DNA from: a virus
Virus record (IMG/VR): IMGVR_UViG_3300009488_000100
Span: 1-20,307 of that record
DNA length: 20,307 bases
Direction: 5' to 3' (one strand)
The notes beneath the pieces are model-generated. The model searched no databases, was not told the DNA's origin, and worked only from the letters and a program-made list of their open reading frames with translations. Of this stretch, positions 5,855-12,608 are shown piece after piece. Both the position numbers and the translations under genes were made by a program. The first letter of the stretch is position 1. Every line of letters starts with the position of its first letter.

Positions 5855-6265
5855 ATGAACAGGATGTCACAATGGTTAGCGGTCGCATTCTCAACCTGGT
5901 TCACCTGGTTGATCTATACGTCGAACACGCTGGCCGGCACCGAGGCCCAGGTTGATCTGGTCGTCTGGATCACCTGGGGCTTGTGTGCAATATCGGTTCT
6001 CTCATTACTGATCAAGAATGAGGCCATGGTCCAGTTCGGACCAAAGACGCATATGCTGAAGGCAGGTGCTGACATCAACATCCTCGCTCAGATTGTCCTG
6101 CTGATAGTGACTGGTCACTGGTTTCTGGCATGGGTGCGAGCTACATCGGAGGTCTTAGTTCGTGGAAAATATAAGTACGCGCATTCGGAAATGGTTTGGC
6201 AACAAGGTAGCGCCGGGCTTGAAGAAGCTCGCCGGGCCAGAACTGACCTACCTACTCAGCGATGA
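5855..6265 (+). CDS. Three-helix membrane protein, holin-like topology
   Basis: TAGGAGAACGC precedes ATG 5855. Three hydrophobic segments are visible: about residues 7-27 (WLAVAFSTWFTWLIYTSNTL), 33-53 (VDLVVWITWGLCAISVLSLL) and 75-94 (INILAQIVLLIVTGHWFLAW). A polar C-terminal tail of about 40 residues follows. Size and three-helix topology fit many holins. No endolysin is visible nearby, so the role is only a suggestion. The tail overlaps the next gene by 104 bases. Confidence 0.7.
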   Translation: MNRMSQWLAVAFSTWFTWLIYTSNTLAGTEAQVDLVVWITWGLCAISVLSLLIKNEAMVQFGPKTHMLKAGADINILAQIVLLIVTGHWFLAWVRATSEVLVRGKYKYAHSEMVWQQGSAGLEEARRARTDLPTQR

Positions 6266-6374
6266 TCGTCGATCGATTACATGCTTGAGATGCGGCAGGA
6301 CTTCGTACAACAAGAACGACATCAAGAATCTGTTCTGTGGCCTTTGCGGATACCATGAACTCCCGAAGCCATAG
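6162..6374 (+). CDS. Zinc-ribbon protein, 70 aa
   Basis: GTG 6162 has GGAGGT eight bases upstream, a strong reason for this start despite the 104-base overlap with the membrane protein gene. The N-terminal half is basic. C41, C44, C59 and C62 (CLRCGRTSYN...FCGLCGYH) form a C-x2-C...C-x2-C zinc ribbon with H65 beside it, a motif often seen in small bacterial and phage proteins. A nucleic-acid or protein-contact role is likely, but the specific function is unknown. Confidence 0.75.
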   Translation: MENISTRIRKWFGNKVAPGLKKLAGPELTYLLSDDRRSITCLRCGRTSYNKNDIKNLFCGLCGYHELPKP

Positions 6375-6663
6375 ATCTCCCAGACAGTTGCACGAACGAT
6401 GGCTGGCCTGGCGCAAGAAGATGGTCGAGGAAAATTTCCCCGATGTCTGTACGTGCTACATTGAAAAGCCGTTCGCCAAGCAGGGCTCATGCAAAGACTG
6501 TGAGATGTGCCCTGGTTGCGAGCAACATATAAAAAACGAATGCTGGCCGGCGCATGAGCGGAAGTGTCGAGCTTTGAGGGATTTATCGGATGCCAATTCT
6601 CAACTACACAACAAAAATAGCACCGGAAAAAACATGCGGAGAGATTCAGCAGAAGCTGGCTAA
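6355..6663 (+). CDS. Cys/His-rich zinc-binding protein, 102 aa
   Basis: ATG 6355 is used; GTG 6337 is an alternative. Residues 32-71 hold a dense metal-binding pattern: C32, C34, C46, C49, C52, C55, H58, C63, H67, C71 (CKDCEMCPGCEQH, ECWPAHERKC). That is enough for two zinc ions in a cross-brace or B-box/MYND-like arrangement. The N-terminus is basic (SRSHRSPRQLHERW). The last 24 residues overlap the next gene and look low in information. No known family assigned. Confidence 0.65.
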   Translation: MNSRSHRSPRQLHERWLAWRKKMVEENFPDVCTCYIEKPFAKQGSCKDCEMCPGCEQHIKNECWPAHERKCRALRDLSDANSQLHNKNSTGKNMRRDSAEAG

Positions 6664-7036
6664 GGCTGGAGCCCAGGCGATCATGCACGAGTACAACGAT
6701 GATGGTGTTCTTGTGAGACTGTCATTCAAGATCGAATGCCATGGCATGGTGTTGCCGTTCATGTTGCCGGCGAACATCGGAAAGATTTATTCGATTCTTC
6801 AGAACGATCAGCGAGTGACGCGCCGTGACAAAACAATGGAACAGGCAGCGCGAGTCGCCTGGAGAATAATCAAAGATTGGATCGAAGCTCAGCTCGCGAT
6901 CGTGGAAGCCGAACAGGCGGACATGGCTGAGGTTTTCTTGCCGTACATGCAGGATGGACGCACTGGGAAAACGGTGTATAACATGCTTCGGGACAGTGAT
7001 TACAAACTACTGGGAGGGCCAGATCATGCCGCTTAA
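6590..7036 (+). CDS. Conserved phage hypothetical protein, 148 aa
   Basis: GAGGG lies nine bases before ATG 6590. The architecture is an N-terminal strand plus TCGEIQQKLAKAGAQAIMHEY, a beta hairpin (VLVRLSFKIECHGMVLPFMLP), and the helix AARVAWRIIKDWIEAQLAIVEA (about residues 85-106) leading to EVFLPYMQDGRTGKTVYN. I recall this layout from uncharacterised proteins of several proteobacterial phages, but no function is known to me. The stop overlaps the start of the next gene by 11 bases. Confidence 0.8.
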   Translation: MPILNYTTKIAPEKTCGEIQQKLAKAGAQAIMHEYNDDGVLVRLSFKIECHGMVLPFMLPANIGKIYSILQNDQRVTRRDKTMEQAARVAWRIIKDWIEAQLAIVEAEQADMAEVFLPYMQDGRTGKTVYNMLRDSDYKLLGGPDHAA

Positions 7037-7400
7037 AATCGATTGCGGTGACGTAGAATTTTCAGTGAACATCGTGTTCGGTATGACGTATCGAGCTGAA
7101 GCCAAAAGCGATGACGAGCGAGCGGAACGGCTTGCGATGATCAACAAAGCTGTGGATCTCAAGGAGACTTTGGAAAAAACAATCCTGGGACAGATTGCTG
7201 ATCATGTCGGTTACGACCAGACGACTATCGACGCCAAGATCCATGAGCGGGACGAGAAGATCGCTGCTAATAAAGCAGCCGAGGATCAGGGCAGAGCGGA
7301 GAAGGCAACGCTCCGCCGCGGTCTTCCGCCGCTTGAGCCACCTCCGCCAATGGAGCATGGAACATTGCCGGCAGCATTGGAAAAACCATCTGAAGAATGA
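7026..7400 (+). CDS. Hypothetical protein, 124 aa
   Basis: ATG 7026 follows GGGAGGG and sits in the end of the previous gene; a longer frame from 6954 lacks such a site. The N-terminal 25 residues are strand-rich. The middle is a charged helix (SDDERAERLAMINKAVDLKE...) with a likely coiled coil to residue 95. The tail is Pro-rich (GLPPLEPPPPMEHG). No membrane segment or known motif is seen. Confidence 0.75.
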   Translation: MPLKIDCGDVEFSVNIVFGMTYRAEAKSDDERAERLAMINKAVDLKETLEKTILGQIADHVGYDQTTIDAKIHERDEKIAANKAAEDQGRAEKATLRRGLPPLEPPPPMEHGTLPAALEKPSEE

Positions 7401-7606
7401 AAATCTGGTTCGGAGAGTTTGAGGGCAAGGAGCCCGGCGAGATGCCAGATCATTATTTGAAGTGGCTGTCGGAAGATGCGATGCCACCGATAGCGCCGAA
7501 ACATTATTCGTTGATTCAACAGGCTGCGCTACGAGAAGAATGGAAAGACCTACTGAGCGAAGTAGAGGATGAGATCAGTGAACGATCACAAGATAATTCT
7601 GCCTGA
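7397..7606 (+). CDS. DUF3820-like small protein, 69 aa
   Basis: ATG 7397 is in an ATGA overlap with the previous stop. The start IWFGEFEGKEPGEMPDHYLKW resembles DUF3820 proteins, whose usual pattern is 'M-x-FGK-x-KGK-x-L-x-ELP-x-YL-x-WL'. The C-terminal half is an acidic helix. Family members are small and of unclear function, often next to exonuclease domains. The match is by eye. Confidence 0.65.
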   Translation: MKIWFGEFEGKEPGEMPDHYLKWLSEDAMPPIAPKHYSLIQQAALREEWKDLLSEVEDEISERSQDNSA

Positions 7607-7928
7607 CCGGGATGGTGTATCCAACCTGGAGATCAGGCGCATGCAAAGCGAGCTGGAAGACAAGCCAGAGCCGGTCGAGATGCTTGGTTGCATGCCAGTG
7701 GATCTAATCAAGAAGGTTGTCAGCGAGTTGAACGAGGCCATCGAATCAGTCGAGCGAGGCGAGGTATCGTCTGTCTGTTTGCTGAGCATCATGCCGCAGG
7801 ATTCAATCATCGATGCCGGCAAATGTTTCATGAGCGTAGCCGAGGATGAGCTTGGAAAGCTCGACGAGCTGTTTCATATGTCCCTGGCGCAACGAGCAGA
7901 CATGGAGCCACCTGATGAAGCTGGCTAA
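7569..7928 (+). CDS. Hypothetical acidic helical protein, 119 aa
   Basis: ATG 7569 is the longest start. GTG 7578 has GAGG nine bases upstream and may be the true one. The protein is acidic and helical (NLEIRRMQSELEDK, DLIKKVVSELNEAIESVERG, AEDELGKLDELFHMSLAQ), without Cys motifs of note. It overlaps both neighbours (38 and 14 bases). Family not recognised. Confidence 0.7.
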   Translation: MRSVNDHKIILPDRDGVSNLEIRRMQSELEDKPEPVEMLGCMPVDLIKKVVSELNEAIESVERGEVSSVCLLSIMPQDSIIDAGKCFMSVAEDELGKLDELFHMSLAQRADMEPPDEAG

Positions 7929-8214
7929 AATTAAGTTCGGGATCGATCTCCTGGAAGCAATCCTGGCTGCCAAAAACAATGACTTTGTGGAGACCGATTG
8001 TCCAGGTGATGTGAAAGTGGTGAAGGTGATCCAGGATGATAGCGATCAGGCCAATCATTGCATCGTCCTGGTGTTGACCAGTGAGGAAGCTGACTGGCCG
8101 GATATTAAAATGAACGGACCTGACGAGATACCTTTCGTTGAGCCTTTCCAGTACACTGTGCGCGATCCAGATGAGGACGAGTCGCCGCCACCGACCGAGG
8201 AGACAGTACCATGA
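7915..8214 (+). CDS. Hypothetical acidic protein, 99 aa
   Basis: ATG 7915 has GGAG about eight bases upstream; a longer frame from 7846 only reads the overlap. It has an N-terminal helix (FGIDLLEAILAAKNNDF), two beta strands (DVKVVKVIQDDS, HCIVLVLTSEEA), and a Pro/Asp/Glu-rich tail. It may be a small alpha/beta phage protein, with no family recognised. The stop overlaps the next ATG. Confidence 0.75.
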   Translation: MKLAKIKFGIDLLEAILAAKNNDFVETDCPGDVKVVKVIQDDSDQANHCIVLVLTSEEADWPDIKMNGPDEIPFVEPFQYTVRDPDEDESPPPTEETVP

Positions 8215-8393
8215 CTGACACCAGGGGCAAGGGCTTCCAGACGCCTGCGACAGAACATCCTCCCTATGAGCCATGCACCGATCTGAATGTGCCTGAGAAA
8301 GATCCTGGTCGCACCATCACTAAGATGAAGCGACTCAAGGGATCACGACCGGCATCTTCGCAGAAGGTTCGCAATTTCCCATCTCATAAGTGA
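8211..8393 (+). CDS. Small basic hypothetical protein, 60 aa
   Basis: It starts in an ATGA overlap with the previous gene. The first half is polar and Pro-rich, the second half strongly basic (ITKMKRLKGSRPASSQKVRN). It is probably disordered and could bind nucleic acid. No family recognised. Confidence 0.65.
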   Translation: MTDTRGKGFQTPATEHPPYEPCTDLNVPEKDPGRTITKMKRLKGSRPASSQKVRNFPSHK

Positions 8394-8401
8394 GGTGACT
8401 C

Positions 8402-8653
8402 ATGCCATCCAGCAGATCAGCGAAAGAGATCTGTCGCGAGGATCCTACGTCAATCTCATGCAAAGTAGCCACGAAACGAGAGGCTAGGCGCAAAGAATAC
8501 GAGGAAAAATACGCGGAGCCTGAAGCGGAGGAGACCGAGATCGAGGAAACTGAAACTGAAGAAGCCGAGACTGAAGTAACAGAAGCACCGAAGCCGGCGA
8601 CTGAGCGTCAGAAATATCTCGATGAGCTGGAGAAGGAAGCCGGGAGTAAATAA
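8402..8653 (+). CDS. Acidic low-complexity protein, 83 aa
   Basis: GAGGT lies six bases before ATG 8402. Residues 38-62 are an extreme Glu/Thr run (EPEAEETEIEETETEEAETE), between a basic N-terminal third and a helical end (ERQKYLDELEKEAG). The next gene is basic and also low in complexity and starts in the stop codon of this one, so the two may pair by charge. A virion or scaffold role is possible but unsupported. Confidence 0.7.
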   Translation: MPSSRSAKEICREDPTSISCKVATKREARRKEYEEKYAEPEAEETEIEETETEEAETEVTEAPKPATERQKYLDELEKEAGSK

Positions 8654-9078
8654 TGGCCAGCAGAGCAAACAAAGAAGCGCGGGATGAAGCACCATCATAT
8701 GGTGCGCCAATGGGTCCGCCAGTTGTCACCGAGGAAGAAAAGCGCAGGCGTGAACGTGAACGTCAGACCAAGCTGGAGACCGAGCCAAGCGCCGAGGAAC
8801 GGAAAAGGCGCATCAAGCGCCACGAGGAGGCTGGAAAAGCTGAGACAGCCAAGCAACGTCGAGACAAGCTCGCTGAGGCACCGAAACCAGAAGCATATAC
8901 GAGAGTCGGTGAAACCACAGGTAAGCCTCCGACCCAGATCATAGCGGAGCGGCCAGAGGATGTTGGCAGAGCGATCGACATTGCTGAAGGTGTCGAGCCG
9001 GAACCAAGGGCAGCTCCACCAGCGGAGACAGAGCCGACAATTCCAATAAGGAAACGAGAGCCACCGAAGCGGAAGTAA
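8653..9078 (+). CDS. Charged coiled-coil protein, 141 aa
   Basis: It starts in a TAATG overlap with the acidic gene. Residues 25-75 are Arg/Lys/Glu-rich and would form a long helix or coiled coil (EEEKRRRERERQTKLE, EERKRRIKRHEEAGK). The rest is Pro-rich and disordered, ending in a basic KREPPKRK tail. Charge and low complexity resemble phage scaffold or internal proteins, but nothing specific supports that. Confidence 0.7.
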   Translation: MASRANKEARDEAPSYGAPMGPPVVTEEEKRRRERERQTKLETEPSAEERKRRIKRHEEAGKAETAKQRRDKLAEAPKPEAYTRVGETTGKPPTQIIAERPEDVGRAIDIAEGVEPEPRAAPPAETEPTIPIRKREPPKRK

Positions 9079-9082
9079 CACG

Positions 9083-9697
9083 ATGAAGCTCACCAGGAGA
9101 GCATTTTTTGAGGGATTGGCATGCGCCATGGCCACAGTCGCCATCGCTACGCGCATGGCCCCCAAGTTCCTGCCTGATAACCTGCTGCATACCGGCACCT
9201 GGCGCTACGAGCAGGCCACCGATAAGTATTTCTACGGAGTGGACCTGGCCAAGCCCTGGGAGATCCAGATCTTTGAGCAGACTGACTTCCATGATCCTGA
9301 GTCGTGGAAGCTGCTGGATCCCAGTGAGTTGATGCAGCGAGCATACGAATCACTCATCGAGACCGAGAAGAAAATTCAGATTGGTCCGCATAGGGATTAC
9401 CCAGACCGGACATTCGTATGCGACGAGGATGAGCGATGGCCCTGGAATAATGTCAGCGAGATCTCGCACGAGACGCTTGTTGAAGTCGGCGTGGATCCGG
9501 ACATGGATGAGGCCATGGAAGCTGCCTCAATCATTGCGATGAGCCAAGGATTCGCTGCTCTCCAGGTTGAGGGCGGCCCTCACATCATCAATGGTGACTA
9601 CAACTTCGCTGCCGATAACCTGGAAGACATGGAGGTGGACATCATCTCTGTGCCGACGATCCATACGACCAGGGAGGAACTGTTCCGGTATGGTTGA
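9083..9697 (+). CDS. Exported protein with twin-arginine-type signal, 204 aa
   Basis: The N-terminus MKLTRRAFFEGLACAMATVA has the Tat pattern (T-R-R-A-F-F) followed by a mildly hydrophobic stretch to about residue 22. The mature part is acidic and rich in Trp, Tyr and Asp (TGTWRYEQATDKYFYGVDLA, ERWPWNNVSEISHETL), with an ASIIAMSQGFAALQVEGG segment near residue 150. I do not recognise the family. Export through Tat is predicted, not shown. It overlaps the next gene by eight bases. A second Tat-signal gene lies at 11218. Confidence 0.75.
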   Translation: MKLTRRAFFEGLACAMATVAIATRMAPKFLPDNLLHTGTWRYEQATDKYFYGVDLAKPWEIQIFEQTDFHDPESWKLLDPSELMQRAYESLIETEKKIQIGPHRDYPDRTFVCDEDERWPWNNVSEISHETLVEVGVDPDMDEAMEAASIIAMSQGFAALQVEGGPHIINGDYNFAADNLEDMEVDIISVPTIHTTREELFRYG

Positions 9698-9866
9698 ACA
9701 GAAGTGGGAGCGTAACGGACGACGCATCCTCGATCTGGCCACCGGCAAAGCGGAAATCTACGAAACATTCAATGGGGCGAAGCGGAAAAGTCGTGCCCTG
9801 CAAATGGAGAACACCAAGGCCCTGGGCCGCGGCGACATGAGACTGAAACAGAGGAGATGGAAATGA
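9690..9866 (+). CDS. Small basic protein, 58 aa
   Basis: ATG 9690 follows GGAGGAAC at about 11 bases; a longer frame upstream is a shadow of the previous gene. The protein is basic (RNGRRILDLATGK, GAKRKSRALQ, RLKQRRWK) and ends in an ATGA overlap with the next gene. It may bind nucleic acid; family not recognised. Confidence 0.65.
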   Translation: MVEQKWERNGRRILDLATGKAEIYETFNGAKRKSRALQMENTKALGRGDMRLKQRRWK

Positions 9867-10483
9867 TTGATTACGGAGACTGCAAAGCGCCCTACTGGAC
9901 CGGCAGAATTGTAGTGAAACGATGGGTAGCGATGCTGCACCAGGTCGTGATCGGGCTGCTGTTCCTGGCCCTTGCTGTCACGGCGCAAGCCGGCGAAGCG
10001 GAGCTTACCTGGACAGCGCCAACTCAAAACACTGATGGCACACCGCTGACTGACCTGGCTGGTTTCAAGATCTACCTGGGAACGACGCAAGGTGGACCGT
10101 ATCCAGTGTCGGTTGATATTCCCGATCCATTGGCAACGACATTCACCGTGCCGAACCTGACTGAAGGGACGACATATTATTTCGTCTCGACAGCCTACAA
10201 CAGTGCGGCCACCGTCCAGGAAAGTGACTTCTCGAACGAAGCCATGAAGCTCATTCCGTTTGCAGTACCGAATCCACCATCGATGTTGACAGTCGTCGAG
10301 ATGGTTGCATTCTATGTCGTGGCGCAGGAGAACAAGTATGTCCTGGTAGCTGTTGGCGAAGTACCGAATGGAACTCCGTGCGATCCAGATGAGACAGTGA
10401 ATGGACATTATGTGGTGCCCAGGACTTCAGTGAACTGGTATGGCAGTGTGCAACCAGAAGCAGTCGTAGCGAAGTGTGCCTGA
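9863..10483 (+). CDS. Exported fibronectin type III-domain protein, 206 aa
   Basis: I chose ATG 9863: it has GAGGAG six bases upstream and overlaps the previous stop; ATG 9857 lies against the site. After a polar 17-residue lead, VAMLHQVVIGLLFLALAVTA is a signal peptide or anchor, probably cleaved after AQAG. Residues ~48-135 form an FnIII domain (AELTWTAPTQNTDGTPL, GFKIYLGTTQGGPY, TTYYFVSTAYNSA). A second beta-rich domain follows with two Cys (GTPCDPDE, VVAKC). FnIII domains in phages usually sit on surfaces and help attach to host carbohydrates. The odd N-terminus could mean a start at GTG 9914. Confidence 0.75.
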   Translation: MIDYGDCKAPYWTGRIVVKRWVAMLHQVVIGLLFLALAVTAQAGEAELTWTAPTQNTDGTPLTDLAGFKIYLGTTQGGPYPVSVDIPDPLATTFTVPNLTEGTTYYFVSTAYNSAATVQESDFSNEAMKLIPFAVPNPPSMLTVVEMVAFYVVAQENKYVLVAVGEVPNGTPCDPDETVNGHYVVPRTSVNWYGSVQPEAVVAKCA

Positions 10484-10593
10484 AGCGCATCAAGCAGTGG
10501 TGGGATCGTTTGAGAAAGAAACCACCTGACGACAGACAAAATCCAAAACCGGCAACGAACTTGACCGTGACGGTCACCAGGAGCGAAACATGA
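10474..10593 (+). CDS. Tiny basic protein with FnIII A-strand-like tail, 39 aa
   Basis: This short frame fills a 107-base gap. It begins at GTG 10474 (no clear Shine-Dalgarno, so the start is uncertain) and ends in an ATGA overlap with the next gene. It has an amphipathic basic helix (LKRIKQWWDRLRKKPP) and then KPATNLTVTVTRSE, which looks like the first strand of an FnIII domain. The gene directly after supplies the remaining strands. Confidence 0.45.
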   Translation: MCLKRIKQWWDRLRKKPPDDRQNPKPATNLTVTVTRSET

Positions 10594-10901
10594 CGATGAG
10601 TGCAACAGTAGGCTGGGTGCTTCCTACGGAAAGGGAGAGCGGGAATCCTTTACCAGTGACTGCGATCAAGGAAAGTATTATCTCGATCAAAGTTGATGGC
10701 GCTCCCAGCTTCACAGAGCTGGATCGAGTGCCGGCACCAGGTATATCGCATCTGATTCCGGACCTGGCAGATGGAGCCTGGGTATGGCAAGTGGAAATTG
10801 TCGATGCGTCAGGGAGAGTATCCGCACCAGCGGAGCAATCGTTTCTCATAGATGATTCGCCGCCGATGCCAGCGACAGGATTGACGGTTGATCTGTCATG
10901 A
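10590..10901 (+). CDS. Fibronectin III/Ig-like protein without signal, 103 aa
   Basis: AGGAG lies six bases before ATG 10590. The sequence reads as strands B-G of an FnIII-like sandwich: SATVGWVLPTERESGNPLPV, IISIKVDGAPSFTEL, the conserved loop LIPDLADGAWVWQVEIVDASG, then SAPAEQSFLIDD. The end MPATGLTVDLS resembles an A strand again. There is no signal peptide, unlike the first FnIII gene. It is possibly a virion decoration or fibre component. Confidence 0.7.
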   Translation: MTMSATVGWVLPTERESGNPLPVTAIKESIISIKVDGAPSFTELDRVPAPGISHLIPDLADGAWVWQVEIVDASGRVSAPAEQSFLIDDSPPMPATGLTVDLS

Positions 10902-11221
10902 CGCAAGTAGTGTGGGCATGGATAGTCGCTGCTGTGGTGGCGGTGGCGGTGTTCGTGAATTACGTAACGCCGGATCATCACTGGAGCATGGTGTACGAAG
11001 CAATTCAAACGCCGGAGGCACCAGGAGGTCAGAAGCGACTCGTATTGTTCAATGAAGACGGTCTCACGGAGAGTGAATGCACTGCACTGTTCGATGAAAA
11101 GCTGCATGTGCTGAACAACAATGCCGCGGTGATGTCTTACGACATCTCGTGCGAATACCTGGAGACGACAGGTCATGGCTATCTTTTCCAGGCCCAGAAT
11201 AATTGGCTGCTTCCACCATGA
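10898..11221 (+). CDS. Membrane-anchored or secreted hypothetical protein, 107 aa
   Basis: It starts in an ATGA overlap with the FnIII-like gene. Residues 4-22 (VVWAWIVAAVVAVAVFVNYV) form an N-terminal hydrophobic segment with few positive charges, an uncleaved anchor or signal. The outer part has two Cys (C61 in ESECTALFDE, C85 in YDISCEYLE) that could pair. The stop overlaps the next start. No family recognised. Confidence 0.7.
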   Translation: MTQVVWAWIVAAVVAVAVFVNYVTPDHHWSMVYEAIQTPEAPGGQKRLVLFNEDGLTESECTALFDEKLHVLNNNAAVMSYDISCEYLETTGHGYLFQAQNNWLLPP

Positions 11222-11466
11222 ACAGGCGTGATTTCATTGTCAGTGCGATCGGTGCTGCAACGATGGCAACAGTGCCGGATGTTGATGATCCACTGCATAG
11301 CTTAGAGAATCCTTTCGGCATGGGCCTTGCCCCAATCAAGGCTGAAGGTGCGACAATCGCATACGACCAGGGAGACAGGATGGCTGTGGCCCTGGCCAGG
11401 TCGATGATGGAGACGAAAGAACAGGTGAGCGCGAGGATACTCGGTGAGCATTCGGAAGAAAGCTGA
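11218..11466 (+). CDS. Small Tat-signal protein, 82 aa
   Basis: ATG 11218 overlaps the previous stop (ATGA). The N-terminus MNRRDFIVSAIGAATMATVP is a near-ideal twin-arginine signal (N-R-R-D-F-I, short hydrophobic core). The remaining ~60 residues are short, Gly-containing and end in a helical stretch (ALARSMMETKEQVSARIL). Similar tiny Tat proteins occur in phage genomes as far as I recall, without a known function. It overlaps the next gene by 23 bases. Confidence 0.7.
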   Translation: MNRRDFIVSAIGAATMATVPDVDDPLHSLENPFGMGLAPIKAEGATIAYDQGDRMAVALARSMMETKEQVSARILGEHSEES

Positions 11467-11701
11467 TAAAGGTGACGCCAGGGAGATAGGAGACAGGCCG
11501 AAAGAAGCGGCTGGCTTCCGGGAGTGCAGTATCTGTGGCGGCCCATTCGACCTCGATGCGGAAGGTGGCTGCGAGGGCAGCATAGGAATCCTGCCGGTGG
11601 CATTCTGTCCCACCTGCAAGGCAGGGATCCTGGATTTCGCTGATTCTTATCAGCCAGGATTCGACTGCCCACATTGCCAGGAGTACATCGAACGAGAATA
11701 G
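11444..11701 (+). CDS. Zinc-ribbon protein, 85 aa
   Basis: GTG 11444 is used, with AGGAT upstream. Three CxxC pairs are visible: C28/C31 (CSICGG), C55/C58 (CPTC) and C75/C78 (CPHC), plus C43. This allows one or two zinc ribbons. The first 20 residues are basic and charged. No catalytic motif is visible; it is probably a small structural or nucleic-acid-contact protein. Confidence 0.7.
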   Translation: MSIRKKADKGDAREIGDRPKEAAGFRECSICGGPFDLDAEGGCEGSIGILPVAFCPTCKAGILDFADSYQPGFDCPHCQEYIERE

Positions 11702-11724
11702 GACTGGAGCTAAAGGGAGAGAGA

Positions 11725-11955
11725 ATGATTAGCGAACATGAGGTCCGCTTCGCGAAGAACGGTGCCATCGTAGGAATGGAAACGCTGCGAGGCATGTGGG
11801 CAGACATGACCGATGACTGGCGAGCATTCACTGGCGGCTGGTGCCTTGGGTATTCCCTCCAACTCGATCAGCACCTGGCCAGGTTCGGCGTGAGGCTGGA
11901 GGATGATCCTGAGCTTGAGCGTTACTTGAGGAAGCATTATGCCGCGACCGACTGA
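11725..11955 (+). CDS. Hypothetical protein, 76 aa
   Basis: ATG 11725 follows GGGAGAGAGA; a longer frame from 11674 would overlap the previous gene. The sequence is helical and acidic, with a Trp-rich centre (MWADMTDDWRAFTGGWCLGY). No known motif. It overlaps the next gene by 17 bases. Confidence 0.7.
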   Translation: MISEHEVRFAKNGAIVGMETLRGMWADMTDDWRAFTGGWCLGYSLQLDQHLARFGVRLEDDPELERYLRKHYAATD

Positions 11956-12226
11956 AGGCAAAGTCCTTGAGCTGAGCATTCCATCGGACATCTGTGACGC
12001 AGCAGTCGAGGATGCCTGCACTCGTGTCCAGGAGGAAGGCACTATCCCCAGGATCCTCGCGTACAACATGGATGACTACACCAGGTATGGCACCACGATC
12101 GATGACATTGCCTGGAAGTACGGGATCGTCGCATTGATCGATACGACCTACATGGATGGCGAGTGGGCTGTTCACAACCTGGGTGAAGGTGATGAGCGAG
12201 TAACCTGCTGGAACGCTATGCCATGA
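11939..12226 (+). CDS. Hypothetical acidic protein, 95 aa
   Basis: GAGGAAG precedes ATG 11939. It is a compact acidic alpha/beta sequence (CDAAVEDACTRVQEEG, ILAYNMDDYTRYG, GIVALIDTTYMDGEW) with three Cys not in a metal pattern. The stop overlaps the next ATG. No family recognised. Confidence 0.7.
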   Translation: MPRPTEGKVLELSIPSDICDAAVEDACTRVQEEGTIPRILAYNMDDYTRYGTTIDDIAWKYGIVALIDTTYMDGEWAVHNLGEGDERVTCWNAMP

Positions 12227-12411
12227 CAAAGATGACGCTGGAACAGGCTGAAGCAATCCTGGAGAAAGGTGGTATCAATCATCGCAATCCAACCGCGGAG
12301 CAGCGCGAGGCGAAGAACGTGTACTTCGATGAGGTGATCGTGCCGAAGTACGGTGGGCTCGATAAAGTGCCAGCGTACATGGAGCCTGACTGGATGGAAG
12401 GATGGACCTGA
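12223..12411 (+). CDS. Hypothetical protein, 62 aa
   Basis: It starts in an ATGA overlap. The first half has a helix-loop look (LEQAEAILEKGGINHRNPT), the second is acidic with EVIVPKYGGLDKVPAYMEP. The end overlaps the following gene by ten bases. No function can be assigned. Confidence 0.65.
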   Translation: MTKMTLEQAEAILEKGGINHRNPTAEQREAKNVYFDEVIVPKYGGLDKVPAYMEPDWMEGWT

Positions 12412-12608
12412 AGAAACGCCACCAGGAATTGCACCAGGGCCTCGATGAGCTGCTGGCCTGCTATCTCATCCAGACAAAGAAAACGATTTCACAGACGCCA
12501 CTGATGGAGTTCCTGAAGTGGTCGTACCTGATGACTGAGAGCCCAACTTGCCAAGCGCATGGAGGTGGGGATTCGGGAGTTGCGCCCCGGAGTACCGATG
12601 GCTCGTGA
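12402..12608 (+). CDS. Small helical phage protein, 68 aa
   Basis: GGAAGG lies directly before ATG 12402. Residues 5-47 (RHQELHQGLDELLACYLIQT, LMEFLKWSYLMTESPT) give two amphipathic helices. This pattern, a conserved HxxLDELLA followed by LMEF-x-x-WS, I recall from uncharacterised small phage proteins. The last ~20 residues overlap the next gene and look unstructured. Confidence 0.65.
   Translation: MDLKKRHQELHQGLDELLACYLIQTKKTISQTPLMEFLKWSYLMTESPTCQAHGGGDSGVAPRSTDGS

Noticed and set aside
9758-10408. 216-aa minus-strand frame opposite the FnIII gene
   Set aside because: Opposes a clear signal-peptide/FnIII gene in a long unidirectional block; Cys/Arg-rich shadow composition.
11064-11831. 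255-aa minus-strand frame
   Set aside because: Lies opposite four coupled plus-strand genes with good start sites; composition is Ser/Pro/Cys-rich shadow-like.
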